Shown here: in pieces, positions 1 to 8,563 of the stretch
How the letters are laid out: each line of letters opens with the position of its first letter
How positions within the stretch are numbered: the first letter of the stretch is position 1
Origin: Phenylobacterium aquaticum
GTDB taxonomy: Bacteria; Pseudomonadota; Alphaproteobacteria; Caulobacterales; Caulobacteraceae
Direction: 5' to 3'
DNA: 21,058 bases
Assembly: GCF_947378715.1 (NCBI RefSeq)
Contig: NZ_CANCLE010000060.1
Coordinates: 1 to 21,058 of the forward strand
The notes under the pieces: model-generated
What the model was told of the DNA's origin: nothing
The model's database searches: none
Seen by the model: only the letters and a program-made list of their open reading frames with translations
Program-made: the position numbers and the translations under genes

Positions 1-1359
1 CGGCTGGGCGACTTCCTGCAGGCCCGGCATTTCTACGAGCCCTTCCACCAGCGGCTGTTCCAGGCCATCGAGACCCATGTCCGCAAGGGCCAGCTGGCTG
101 AGCCGATCCTGCTGGCTGACCAGTTCAGCCGCGACCCGGCCTTCGAGGACCTGGGCGGCGTGCGCTATCTGGCCGACCTGGTTGATCGCGCCCCGCCGGC
201 CTCCAACGCCGCAGACTATTCGCGCGTCATCTATGACCTGGCGCTGAAGCGCGACCTGATCCGCATTGGCGGCGATATCGCGTCGACCGCACAGGCGCCC
301 GACGAAGAGCGCTCGGCCCGCGATCAGATCGAGGCGGCGGAACAGCAGCTCTATACGCTTGCCGAGACCGGCGGGACCTCCCAGGGCTTCGTGACCTTCG
401 CCGAGGCCCTGCACGGGGCCGTGACCATGGCGGCCGAGGCTCACAGCCGCGAGGGCGGCCTGGCCGGCATATCCACCGGCCTGATCGACCTCGACCAGAA
501 GATCGGCGGATTGCACAAGTCCGACCTCTTGATCCTGGCCGCCCGTCCGTCGATGGGGAAGACCTCGCTGGCCTGCAACATCGCCTTCGACATCGCCCGC
601 CACTATGCCTGGGAGCCGCAGCCGGACGGCACCAAGAAGACGGTCTCAGGCGGGGTGGTCGCCTTCTTCTCGCTGGAAATGTCGGCCGAGCAGCTGGCCA
701 TGCGCCTGTTGGCCGAAGTGTCCGGCGTGTCCGGCGACCGGTTGCGCAAGGGCGAGATCGACGCCGTGGAGTTCGGCCGGCTGCGCGACGCGGCCCTCGA
801 GATCCAGGAAGCACCGATCTATATCGACGCCACCGGCGGCATCACCCTGGCCAAGCTCACCGCCCGGGCCCGCCGGTTGAAGCGCCTCCATGGCCTGGAC
901 GCGATCTTCGTGGACTATCTGCAGCTGGTCACGGGCGGCGACGGCAAGAGCGACAATCGGGTTCAGGAAGTCAGCATGATCACCCAAGGTCTCAAGGCCT
1001 TGGCCAAGGAACTTTCAGTGCCTGTGATCGCCTTGTCCCAGCTCTCCCGCCAGGTCGAGAACCGCGAGGACAAGCGACCGCAGCTGTCCGACCTGCGGGA
1101 ATCCGGCTCGATCGAGCAGGACGCCGACATGGTCATGTTCATCTACCGCGAGGAATACTACCTCTCCCGCGCCGAGCCCCGCGAAGGCACGGCCGAGCAC
1201 CTGACCTGGCAGGAGCAGATGGACCAGGTGGCGGGCCTGGCCGACGTGATCATCGGCAAGCAGCGTCACGGTCCGATCGGCACTGTGCGGTTGGCCTTCA
1301 ACTCCGACCTGACCAAGTTCGGCAATGTCGCGCGCGATGGCCGCTACGAACAGCGGTAG
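1..1359 (+). CDS. dnaB: Replicative DNA helicase DnaB (5' end missing)
   Basis: Hexameric ring helicase that unwinds DNA at the replication fork. The reading frame is open from the first base, so the start lies outside the window; 452 residues remain. The first ~50 residues (FLQARHFYEPFHQRLFQAI) are the N-terminal helical domain that binds primase and the loader. The RecA-like motor domain follows: Walker A ARPSMGKT at 541-564, Walker B IFVDYLQL at 904-927, then LSQLSRQVENR and the RESGSIEQDAD block near 1033-1130. The GKQRHGPIG segment near 1255-1281 matches the conserved basic finger region. No intein interrupts the motor domain. The stop is TAG at 1357-1359. alr follows 42 bases later on the same strand and may be cotranscribed. 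Identification is secure. Confidence 0.97.
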   Translation, partial: RLGDFLQARHFYEPFHQRLFQAIETHVRKGQLAEPILLADQFSRDPAFEDLGGVRYLADLVDRAPPASNAADYSRVIYDLALKRDLIRIGGDIASTAQAPDEERSARDQIEAAEQQLYTLAETGGTSQGFVTFAEALHGAVTMAAEAHSREGGLAGISTGLIDLDQKIGGLHKSDLLILAARPSMGKTSLACNIAFDIARHYAWEPQPDGTKKTVSGGVVAFFSLEMSAEQLAMRLLAEVSGVSGDRLRKGEIDAVEFGRLRDAALEIQEAPIYIDATGGITLAKLTARARRLKRLHGLDAIFVDYLQLVTGGDGKSDNRVQEVSMITQGLKALAKELSVPVIALSQLSRQVENREDKRPQLSDLRESGSIEQDADMVMFIYREEYYLSRAEPREGTAEHLTWQEQMDQVAGLADVIIGKQRHGPIGTVRLAFNSDLTKFGNVARDGRYEQR

Positions 1360-1401
1360 CGGGCTTACGCCCCCGCTTCGGACGCGCTAACAGAACGGGC
1401 G

Positions 1402-2496
1402 ATGGCCCTTCCCTCTTCCGCGCGTCTGACGATCGACCTGAACGCGCTCGCCCACAATTACGCCGTGCTGCGCGCCGAGGCCGATGGGGCGGAAGCCGCG
1501 CCGGTGCTGAAGGGCGACGGCTATGGCCTGGGCGCGGCCGAGGTCGGCCGCCGGCTATGGGCGGAGGGGGCGCGGCGCTTCTTCGTGGCCCGGCTGAGCG
1601 AGGGCGAGGCCCTGCGCGCGGCCCTGGGCCCAGGCCGGCCAGCAACCATCCATGTGCTGGACGGCATGCCGGCTGGGACCGGCGCGCGGATGGCGGCGTC
1701 CGGCCTCACCGCCGTCCTGACCACACTGCCCCAGGTCGAGGTCGCCGCGTCCTTCGCCGCCCAATCGGGCCAGGACCTCACGGTCGGGATCCATGTCGAC
1801 ACGGGGATGAACCGCCAGGGGCTGACCGCCGCCGACGCCCAGGCGCTGGCTCAATCGCCCGACCGACTGCGCGGCCTGGAGGTCGAGCTGGTGATGAGCC
1901 ATCTGGGTTCGGCGACCGAGCCGGGCGCGGCGCGGAACCTCGCCCAGCTGGAGGCCTTCCGCCCCCTGCGGGCGCTGTTCCCTCAGGCCAAGGCCAGCCT
2001 GGCCGCCTCGGCCGGCGTCTTCCTCGGTCCAGACTATCGCTTCGACATCGTGCGGCCGGGGGTCAGCCTCTATGGCGGCGGGCCGTTCGAGCGGCCGCAC
2101 CCAGACCTCAAGCCGGTGGCGATCTTCGAGGCGCCGATCCTGGACATCCGCACCATCGCGCCGGGCGAGACCGTCGGCTATGGCGGCGGCCTCGTGATGC
2201 AGCGCCCGACCCGGGTGGCCATGGTGGCGGCGGGCTATGCTGACGGCCTGATCCGGGCCGGCAAGTCCGGCGGCGCCGGATGGTTCGCCGGCGCCCTGCG
2301 CCGCTTCCTGATCATCAATATGGACCTGATCGCGATGGAGATCGGCGACGCGCCCGCCGCGCCAGGCCAGATGGTGGAGCTGATGGGTCCCAACGCCCTG
2401 ATCGACGATCTGGCGGAGGCCTCCGGCACTGTGGCCCACGAATGCCTGGTGCGGCTGAGCGAGCGGGCGGAGCGGGTCTATCTCGGCGGCGTCTAA
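1402..2496 (+). CDS. alr: Alanine racemase
   Basis: PLP-dependent enzyme that interconverts L- and D-alanine and supplies D-alanine for peptidoglycan. It has 364 residues, the usual family length. The PLP lysine is K37 in VLKGDGYGLG; most family members read VVKADAYGLG, so the two residues after the lysine and aspartate are unusual, but the lysine and YGLG core are intact. The second catalytic base, the tyrosine contributed from the other subunit, is Y260 in GETVGYGGG. HVDTGMNRQG and the C-terminal MDLIAMEIGD block also fit the family. The ATG at 1402 leaves a 42-base gap after dnaB; the ribosome site is weak. It ends 3 bases before the end of the convergent gene at 2500, with no room for an independent terminator. 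Confidence 0.95.
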   Translation: MALPSSARLTIDLNALAHNYAVLRAEADGAEAAPVLKGDGYGLGAAEVGRRLWAEGARRFFVARLSEGEALRAALGPGRPATIHVLDGMPAGTGARMAASGLTAVLTTLPQVEVAASFAAQSGQDLTVGIHVDTGMNRQGLTAADAQALAQSPDRLRGLEVELVMSHLGSATEPGAARNLAQLEAFRPLRALFPQAKASLAASAGVFLGPDYRFDIVRPGVSLYGGGPFERPHPDLKPVAIFEAPILDIRTIAPGETVGYGGGLVMQRPTRVAMVAAGYADGLIRAGKSGGAGWFAGALRRFLIINMDLIAMEIGDAPAAPGQMVELMGPNALIDDLAEASGTVAHECLVRLSERAERVYLGGV

Positions 2497-2499
2497 GGT

Positions 2500-3204
2500 C
2501 TATCGGGCCGCCGCCTGAAGCTTGGCGAAGCCCACCGCGATCGCCGCGTTGCGCAGGGTCGCCAGATCGACGTCCTGGCCCTCCACATGGATCATGAACC
2601 GGTCCGCGACGAGCACCGAGTACTCGCCCTTGCGGGATGCGGGGTCCCAGGTCTCGGCGGTCATGCGACCATCGACCTTGCCGACCTTCTCGATGCGGCC
2701 ATCGGTCTGGCGGGTGCTCTCGACATTGAAGGCCCCGGCCAGGGCGGCAAGTGCGCCGGCGGCGCCGAGGTCGGACACCGACAGATCCAGGCTGGCGCCC
2801 TTGCCGGCATAATGTCCGCGAACGGTAGGACCGGAGAGATCGTTCTCCTCCGCCGCCTCCACCGAGACCTTGCGCCGGGTCAGGCCGTCGACAGCGCCGG
2901 GCAGATAGGCCTGCAACGCCTCGGCCGAGAGGGTCTTCACGGCGCCCCGCCTGGTCTTCATCGCCTTGGCTGCAGCGTCGAGGCTGGCGGTCGCTGCCTG
3001 CAGTTTTTCGATATCGACGGACTGGCCACCCCGTAGACGCGGCCCCGACACCTCGGTCGGCGCTGCGGCATGACGCCCCGCCAGAACCGCCACGCCCAGG
3101 GCGCCCAGCACCGCGACGGCGCCGCCGATCGCCCAGGCCAGACGGGGTCCAGAGAGCCCCAAGACCCCGCGCCCCGTCGTCGCCCTCGGATCGTACTGGC
3201 TCAT
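2500..3204 (-). CDS. Membrane-anchored protein of unknown function
   Basis: I do not recognise a family. The start is the ATG at 3204 (MSQYDPRATTG), preceded by AGGGGAC at good spacing; a longer in-frame reading to 3276 adds 24 residues and has no comparable ribosome site. The 234-residue product has a short basic cytoplasmic N-terminus, one hydrophobic segment at about residues 21-43 (AIGGAVAVLGALGVAVLAG), then a soluble part that would lie in the periplasm. This part is rich in Ala, Asp and Lys and has no cysteine, metal motif or repeat that I can see. It is convergent with alr and divergent from radA. The single N-terminal anchor and periplasmic domain suggest an envelope protein; the function is open. 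Confidence 0.8.
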   Translation of the reverse strand: MSQYDPRATTGRGVLGLSGPRLAWAIGGAVAVLGALGVAVLAGRHAAAPTEVSGPRLRGGQSVDIEKLQAATASLDAAAKAMKTRRGAVKTLSAEALQAYLPGAVDGLTRRKVSVEAAEENDLSGPTVRGHYAGKGASLDLSVSDLGAAGALAALAGAFNVESTRQTDGRIEKVGKVDGRMTAETWDPASRKGEYSVLVADRFMIHVEGQDVDLATLRNAAIAVGFAKLQAAAR

Positions 3205-3345
3205 GGTGTCCCCTGCTGAAGCCGGCCGCGGCTTGAATGGAGCGGGCGCCGCCCCCACTTGGCCGAACCTAAACAAACGCGCGGAGTCGGGAAACCGCCG
3301 CGCAATAGAGGGTAAGCTCGGACCTCGTCCGAATCAGGAGATTCC
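3205..3345. other. Divergent intergenic region between the membrane protein and radA
   Basis: This 141-base spacer must hold the promoters for radA (+) and the membrane protein (-). radA has a clear ribosome site, AGGAGA, 5 bases before its ATG. I could not find a convincing -35/-10 pair for either direction. Two short inverted repeats are present: AAGCC/GGCTT (3219-3223 and 3230-3234) and GCGCGG/CCGCGC (3279-3284 and 3298-3303). Two GANTC sites, the target of the cell-cycle methylase CcrM in Caulobacterales, lie at 3284-3288 and 3331-3335, but such sites are frequent elsewhere in the window. Confidence 0.4.
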
Positions 3346-4710
3346 ATGGCCCGCGACGGCGCTGCCTATGTCTGCCAGTCCTGCGGGGCCACCCAGTCGA
3401 AGTGGGCGGGCCAATGCCCGGCCTGCAACGGCTGGAACAGCCTTGTCGAGGAGGTGCAGAGCCGGCCGCCGGGGGCGCTCGCCCCCAGCAAGAGCGCGCG
3501 CGGCCGGGGTTTGGACTTCCGGGGCCTGGAGGAAACCACCCTCGCCCCGCCCCGGATCATCACCGGCGTCGATGAGTTCGACCGGGTCTGCGGCGGCGGC
3601 GTGGTGCCGGGCTCCGCCATACTGCTGGGCGGCGATCCAGGGGTTGGAAAGTCGACATTGCTGTTGCAGGTGACCGCCTTCGCCGCCCGCCGGGGCGCTC
3701 GCTGCGCCTATATTTCGGGCGAGGAAGCTGTCGATCAGGTGCGCAGCCGCGCCCAGCGCATGGGCCTGGCCGACGCGCCGGTGAAGCTGGCGGCGGAAAC
3801 CTCGCTGCGCGAGATCCTCGACGGGCTCAAGCGCGACAAGTTCGACCTGGTGGTCATCGACTCCATCCAGACCATGTGGAGCGACGCCCATGAAGCAGGC
3901 CCCGGCTCGGTCACCCAGGTGCGGGCCGCCGCCACCGAACTGACCCGGCTCGCCAAGAAGCAGGGCGTGGCGGTGATCCTGGTGGGCCACGTGACCAAGG
4001 AGGGCACGATCGCCGGACCCCGGGTCATCGAGCATATCGTCGACGCCGTCCTGGCCTTCGAGGGCGAGCGCGGCTACCCGTTCCGCATTCTGCGCGGCGC
4101 CAAGAACCGGTTCGGCGCCACGGACGAGATCGGGGTGTTCGAGATGGGCGACGCAGGGCTGGCCGAGGTGAAGAACCCCTCGGCCCTGTTCCTCGACACC
4201 TCGGGCGAGCGCGCGGCCGGCGCCGCTGTGTTCGCCGGCATCGAGGGTTCCCGCCCCGTGCTGGTCGAGTTCCAGGCCCTGGTGGCGCCTTCGGCCTATG
4301 GCACGCCGCGCCGGGCCGTGGTGGGTTGGGACTCCGGTCGCCTGGCCATGGTGCTGGCCGTTCTGGAATCGCGCTGCGGGCTCGGGCTCGGCAATCGCGA
4401 CGTCTATCTGAACGTGGCCGGCGGCCTGCGGGTCACGGAGCCGGCGGCCGACCTGGCGGCGGCGGCGGCGCTGGCCTCTTCCGCCCTGGACGTCGCCCTG
4501 CCGCAGGATTGCGTGGTGTTCGGCGAACTCAGCCTGTCGGGCGACATCCGCCCGGTCAGCCGCATGGAGTCTCGCCTCAAGGAAGCCGCGAAGCTGGGGT
4601 TCAATCGCGCCATCGCGCCCGCCGCCCTGGACGGCGCCCCGCTGAAGATCACGCCGGTCGCGCGCCTGGCCGACGCCGTCCGACGGATCGGCGAAAGCGA
4701 CTGGAACTAG
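3346..4710 (+). CDS. radA: DNA repair protein RadA
   Basis: RecA-related ATPase that promotes branch migration of recombination intermediates in the cytoplasm. It has 454 residues, full length. The N-terminal zinc ribbon is seen as two CxxC pairs, C10/C13 and C24/C27. The ATPase domain has Walker A GGDPGVGKST at residues 95-104, a Walker B strand LVVIDSIQT, and the RadA-specific KNRFG motif at residues 253-257. The C-terminal third is the Lon-protease-like domain (LNVAGGLRV, ELSLSGDIRPV) that gives the ring its DNA contact; no protease activity is expected. The start ATG has AGGAGA upstream. cvpA begins 5 bases after the stop, so cotranscription is likely. Confidence 0.97.
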   Translation: MARDGAAYVCQSCGATQSKWAGQCPACNGWNSLVEEVQSRPPGALAPSKSARGRGLDFRGLEETTLAPPRIITGVDEFDRVCGGGVVPGSAILLGGDPGVGKSTLLLQVTAFAARRGARCAYISGEEAVDQVRSRAQRMGLADAPVKLAAETSLREILDGLKRDKFDLVVIDSIQTMWSDAHEAGPGSVTQVRAAATELTRLAKKQGVAVILVGHVTKEGTIAGPRVIEHIVDAVLAFEGERGYPFRILRGAKNRFGATDEIGVFEMGDAGLAEVKNPSALFLDTSGERAAGAAVFAGIEGSRPVLVEFQALVAPSAYGTPRRAVVGWDSGRLAMVLAVLESRCGLGLGNRDVYLNVAGGLRVTEPAADLAAAAALASSALDVALPQDCVVFGELSLSGDIRPVSRMESRLKEAAKLGFNRAIAPAALDGAPLKITPVARLADAVRRIGESDWN

Positions 4711-4715
4711 CACCG

Positions 4716-5336
4716 GTGCCCTATTTCGACATCATCGTGCTCTCGATCCTGCTGGCCTCGGCCGGGATCGGCTTCTACCAGGGCGCCGCCCACGAGATGG
4801 TGGCGGTCGTCTCCTTCCTGGTCGCCGCCATCGTCGCGGTCTATGGCCTGCGCTTTACCGGTCCGATCGCGCGCAACCTGATCGATCCGGACTGGGCCGG
4901 CACGGTGACCGGCATGGTGGTGACCTTCGCCCTGGTCTATGGCGGCCTGCGGATCGTCGGCGGCGGTCTGGCCCGCAAGATCCAGGAGGCCCAGATTCTT
5001 GGGCTGATGGACCGCACCATCGGCCTGGGCTTCGGCCTAGTCCGCGCCTTTGTCCTGCTCGGCGCCTTCAACCTGGCCTTCACCGCCGCGACGCCGGCGG
5101 CCCTGATGCCCAAGTGGCTGACCGATGCGACCTTTTACCCCATGACCACGGTCGCTGCGGCGGCGCTGAGGGCCTTCGCGCCCAAGGGTTGGGACATGGC
5201 CGACAAGCTGAAACCCGTCCTGACCGAGGCGGTTCATGAAGGTTCCAAGAACAGCCCGCGTGACTCCAGTGACGGCGGGGGCTATGACGCCCGCGACCGC
5301 GGTGGAATCGACGATCTGGTGGAGAAATCCCGATGA
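4716..5336 (+). CDS. cvpA: CvpA family membrane protein
   Basis: CvpA family inner-membrane protein; in E. coli it is required for colicin V production and its gene lies upstream of purF, as here. The biochemical role is not settled. The best start is GTG at 4716, giving VPYFDIIVLSILLAS directly after the radA stop; a longer open frame upstream overlaps radA entirely and is a shadow. The 206-residue product has about four hydrophobic segments (roughly residues 4-22, 27-46, 63-83 and 103-123) followed by a hydrophilic C-terminal tail rich in Asp, Gly and Ser. Its TGA overlaps the purF ATG as ATGA (5333-5336), which implies translational coupling. Confidence 0.9.
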   Translation: MPYFDIIVLSILLASAGIGFYQGAAHEMVAVVSFLVAAIVAVYGLRFTGPIARNLIDPDWAGTVTGMVVTFALVYGGLRIVGGGLARKIQEAQILGLMDRTIGLGFGLVRAFVLLGAFNLAFTAATPAALMPKWLTDATFYPMTTVAAAALRAFAPKGWDMADKLKPVLTEAVHEGSKNSPRDSSDGGGYDARDRGGIDDLVEKSR

Positions 5337-6817
5337 AATCCGTCCAGGATCGATGGCCGCAGCGTGATCCTCTTGATGACACGCCGCGTCTGGAATGCGG
5401 GGTCTTCGGCGTCTTCGACATCGAAGCGGCCTCGCCCATCACGGCGCTGGGCCTGCATGCCCTGCAGCACCGAGGCCAGGAGGCGTGCGGCATCGCCACC
5501 TTTGACGGCCAGGGTTTCCATACCGAACGACACATGGGCTATGTCGGCGACGCCTTCGCCGGCCCCGACCTCATGGAGCGCCTGCCCGGCTACGCCGCCA
5601 TCGGCCACACCCGCTATTCCACAGCGGGCGGCAGCTTCATCCGCAACGTCCAGCCGATGTTCGCCGATCTCGACTCCGGCGGCGTCGCTATCGCCCACAA
5701 CGGCAACCTGACCAACTTCCTGACTCTGCGCCAGCAGCTGGTGGCGGAGGGCGCGATCTTCCAGTCGACCTCGGACTCCGAGGTGATCCTGCACCTCATC
5801 GCCCGCTCGCGCCGGGCGCGGATGGTCGAGAAGTTCATCGACGCCCTGTCGCGGATCGAGGGTGGCTACGCCCTGGTGGCGCTTTCCAACAAGAAGCTGA
5901 TCGGGGTGCGCGACCCCCTGGGCATCCGCCCGCTGGTGCTGGGCGACCTGGACGGCAAGTACGTGCTGGCGTCCGAGACCTGCGCGCTCGACATGATCGG
6001 CGCGAAGTTCGTCCGCGACATCGAACACGGCGAGATGGTGGTCATCGACCATGACGGAATCGAGAGCCTGCGGCCGTTCCCCGCCGCCCGGGCTCGGCCC
6101 TGCATCTTCGAATATGTCTATTTCGCCCGTCCCGACTCCGTCGTGAACGGCCGCTCCGTCTATGAGGTGCGCAAGCGCATGGGCCGTCGGCTGGCCCAGG
6201 AAAGCCATGTGGACGTCGACGTGATCGTGCCGGTGCCCGATTCCGGCGTACCGGCGGCGCTCGGCTACGCCCAGGAGACCGGGGTGCCCTTCGAGATGGG
6301 CATCATCCGCAATCACTATGTGGGTCGGACCTTTATCCAGCCGACCCAGGGCGCCCGTGAGCTCGGCGTGCGCATGAAGCTGTCGCCCAACCATTCGGTG
6401 CTGGCCGGCAAGCGGGTGATGCTGATCGACGATTCCATCGTGCGCGGCACCAATTCTGTCCGCGTGGTGCGCATGGTCCGCGAGGCCGGCGCCGCCGAGG
6501 TGCATCTGAGATCCGCCTCGCCGCCGATCAAGTGGCCGGACTTCTACGGCATCGACATGCCCGACCGCGACAAGCTTCTGGCCGCCAACCACTCGGTCGA
6601 GGAGATCGCCAAGATCCTGGAGGTCGACTCCATGGGTTATCTGTCGGTCGACGGCCTCTATGCCGCGATGAATTCCGAACCGCGTGACCCGAAGAACCCC
6701 CAGTTCACCGATCACTATTTCACCGGCGACTATCCGACCCGTCTGCTCGATCGCGAGATCGCCGAGGGTCGCAACGATACTGCGGACCGCCAGCTCTCGT
6801 TCCTGGTCGACGCGTGA
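5333..6817 (+). CDS. purF: Amidophosphoribosyltransferase
   Basis: First committed enzyme of purine synthesis: glutamine plus PRPP gives phosphoribosylamine. The 494-residue protein has an N-terminal glutamine amidotransferase domain whose nucleophile is C22 in LECGVFGVF. Twenty-one residues precede it, so a propeptide must be removed to expose the cysteine. The PRPP loop VMLIDDSIVRGTNS lies at about residues 362-375. The positions that in the Bacillus enzyme carry iron-sulfur cysteines read PPIKWPDFYGID and FTDHYFTGDYPT here, so three of the four cluster ligands are absent and no cluster is expected. It overlaps cvpA by 4 nt upstream and the transporter by 4 nt downstream. Confidence 0.97.
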   Translation: MKSVQDRWPQRDPLDDTPRLECGVFGVFDIEAASPITALGLHALQHRGQEACGIATFDGQGFHTERHMGYVGDAFAGPDLMERLPGYAAIGHTRYSTAGGSFIRNVQPMFADLDSGGVAIAHNGNLTNFLTLRQQLVAEGAIFQSTSDSEVILHLIARSRRARMVEKFIDALSRIEGGYALVALSNKKLIGVRDPLGIRPLVLGDLDGKYVLASETCALDMIGAKFVRDIEHGEMVVIDHDGIESLRPFPAARARPCIFEYVYFARPDSVVNGRSVYEVRKRMGRRLAQESHVDVDVIVPVPDSGVPAALGYAQETGVPFEMGIIRNHYVGRTFIQPTQGARELGVRMKLSPNHSVLAGKRVMLIDDSIVRGTNSVRVVRMVREAGAAEVHLRSASPPIKWPDFYGIDMPDRDKLLAANHSVEEIAKILEVDSMGYLSVDGLYAAMNSEPRDPKNPQFTDHYFTGDYPTRLLDREIAEGRNDTADRQLSFLVDA

Positions 6818-7812
6818 GTTCAGCGCGTCCCGGGCTGTTGGCCCGTCTCAAGCCCGACTGGTACATCATACTGATCGTCAGCATGGTCTTGCTGGCCACC
6901 GTCCTGCCGGCTCACGGGGCGGCGACGCCGGTGTTCGGCCTGGCGACGAAGATCGCCATCGGCCTGGTGTTCTTCCTGCACGGCGCGAAGCTGTCGCGCG
7001 AGGCGGTGATCCGCGGGATCACCCATTGGCGGCTGCACCTGCTGGTGCTGGCCGCGACCTTCATCCTGTTCCCGATCCTGACGCTGGGCATGGCCGCCCT
7101 GCCCGCCTGGCTGACCCCGGCGGCCCTGGCGCCCGGCATCGTGTTCCTGGGGTGCCTGCCCTCGACCATCCAGTCCTCGATCGGCTTTACGGCCATAGCG
7201 CGGGGCAATGTCGCGGCGACAGTGGCCTCGGCCACGGCGTCCAACCTGCTGGGCATCGCCATCACCCCGCTCCTCGGCGCGCTGCTGATGCACGCCCAGG
7301 GCAATGGGCTGTCGTTCCATTCGGTGCAGTCGATCGTCGTCCAGCTGCTGGTTCCGTTCGTGGCGGGCCAGCTGCTCCGCCCGGTGATCGGGCCGTGGAT
7401 CTCGGCGCGGGCCAAGCTGCTCTCCTATGTCGATCGCGGCTCGATCCTGCTGGTGGTCTATTCGGCCTTCTCCGAGGCGGTCACCGGCGGCATCTGGCGC
7501 CAGGTCAGCGCACTGGACCTGGTTCGGCTGGCGGTGATCTGCGCCGTGCTGCTGGCCCTGGTGCTGCTGGTCACCGTGGCGGCGGCGCGGGCCTTCGGCT
7601 TCGCCACCGAGGACGAGATCACCATCGTGTTCTGCGGCTCCAAGAAGAGCCTGGCCAGCGGCGTGCCCATGGCCGGCGTCCTGTTTCCCGGCGCGGGCCT
7701 GGGGCTGATGCTGCTGCCGATCATGATCTTCCACCAGCTGCAGCTGATGGCCTGCGCGGTCATCGCCCAGAGATACGCAAAGCGGGCGGACAGCTCGCCG
7801 GAGACGGTTTAG
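6814..7812 (+). CDS. SBF/SLC10-type (YfeH-like) putative sodium-dependent transporter
   Basis: Polytopic inner-membrane protein of the bile acid:sodium symporter superfamily, nearest to the SBF-like group that includes E. coli YfeH and eukaryotic SLC10A7. It has 332 residues with about ten hydrophobic helices covering nearly the whole chain. Typical elements are FFLHGAKLS, LPSTIQSSIGF and FCGSKKSLASGVPMA, where the last two resemble the crossover regions that bind sodium in the superfamily. The start is GTG at 6814, overlapping the purF stop as GTGA, so it is probably translationally coupled to purF. The substrate cannot be read from sequence, and a link to purine metabolism is only a positional hint. 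Confidence 0.88.
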   Translation: MSSARPGLLARLKPDWYIILIVSMVLLATVLPAHGAATPVFGLATKIAIGLVFFLHGAKLSREAVIRGITHWRLHLLVLAATFILFPILTLGMAALPAWLTPAALAPGIVFLGCLPSTIQSSIGFTAIARGNVAATVASATASNLLGIAITPLLGALLMHAQGNGLSFHSVQSIVVQLLVPFVAGQLLRPVIGPWISARAKLLSYVDRGSILLVVYSAFSEAVTGGIWRQVSALDLVRLAVICAVLLALVLLVTVAAARAFGFATEDEITIVFCGSKKSLASGVPMAGVLFPGAGLGLMLLPIMIFHQLQLMACAVIAQRYAKRADSSPETV

Positions 7813-7822
7813 ACACCCCGCC

Positions 7823-8563
7823 ATGACCGATAAGACGCTTCCCCTCGACGGCCAGATCGCCCTGGTCACCGGCGCCACGCGCGGCATCGGCCGCGCCAGC
7901 GCCCTCGCCCTGGCCGCCGCGGGCGCCCAGATCATCGCCACCGCCCGCACCCAGGGCGCGCTGGAAGCCCTCGACGACGAGATCAAGGCCCTGACCGGTC
8001 GTTCGGCGACCCTGGTCCCTCTCGACCTGACCCATGGGTCCGGCATCGACCAACTGGGCTACGCCATCCACCAGCGACACGGCCATCTGGACCTGCTGGT
8101 CCATGCCGGGGCCATCCTGGGCGGCCTGACCCCCATCGCCCATATCGACACCGGCGTATGGGACAAGATCGTCGCCACCAACCTGACCTCGGTCTATCGG
8201 CTGATCCGCTCCACCGAGCCGCTGCTGAAGGCCGCGCCCAAGGGCCGGGCCCTGTTCCTGACCACGGGCCGGGTGGAGCGCCCCAAGGCCTTCTGGGGCG
8301 CCTACGGCGCCACCAAGGCGGCCATGGAGCACCTGGTGCGCACCTGGGCCGACGAGATCGAGAATACGCCTGTGCGGGCCGCCCTGATCGATCCCGGCGC
8401 CATGCGCACCGGCATGCGCGCCGAGGCGATGCCGGGCGAGGACCCACTGACCCTGCCCGAGCCGTCGGAAATCGGGCCGCTGATCGTCGAACTGGCCCAG
8501 GCGGAGCTGGGCGCGCCGACCTCTAGCGTCTCGTTCCCCGCGTGGAAGCAATCGCACGGCTAG
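7823..8563 (+). CDS. Short-chain dehydrogenase/reductase with atypical active site
   Basis: Rossmann-fold oxidoreductase of the SDR superfamily, 246 residues. The cofactor loop TGATRGIG is at residues 16-23, and the basic ATAR at the end of the second strand favours NADP(H). Catalytic Y161 and K165 (YGATK) and N120 are present. Two positions deviate: the structural NNAG motif reads VHAG (93-96), and the catalytic serine 13 residues before the tyrosine is T148. Threonine can sometimes replace this serine, so the enzyme may still be active; the substrate is unknown. It starts 10 bases after the transporter and probably shares its transcript. Its last 41 bases overlap the end of der on the opposite strand. 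Confidence 0.9.
   Translation: MTDKTLPLDGQIALVTGATRGIGRASALALAAAGAQIIATARTQGALEALDDEIKALTGRSATLVPLDLTHGSGIDQLGYAIHQRHGHLDLLVHAGAILGGLTPIAHIDTGVWDKIVATNLTSVYRLIRSTEPLLKAAPKGRALFLTTGRVERPKAFWGAYGATKAAMEHLVRTWADEIENTPVRAALIDPGAMRTGMRAEAMPGEDPLTLPEPSEIGPLIVELAQAELGAPTSSVSFPAWKQSHG

Noticed and set aside
1555..2439. Long open frame antisense to alr (294 codons)
   Set aside because: It lies wholly inside alr, whose catalytic residues are clear, and its product has the His/Gln/Arg-rich composition typical of the complement of G+C-rich genes.
3284..3335. Two GANTC (CcrM) sites in the radA upstream region as a cell-cycle signal
   Set aside because: GANTC also occurs often in coding parts of this window, so two sites in 141 bases are not beyond expectation.
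3334..4713. 459-codon open frame antisense to radA
   Set aside because: Complete shadow of radA. No recognisable motif, and composition is that of reverse-complement translation.
5282..6715. 477-codon open frame antisense to purF
   Set aside because: Complete shadow of purF with no domain motif; third-position G/C bias explains the lack of stops.
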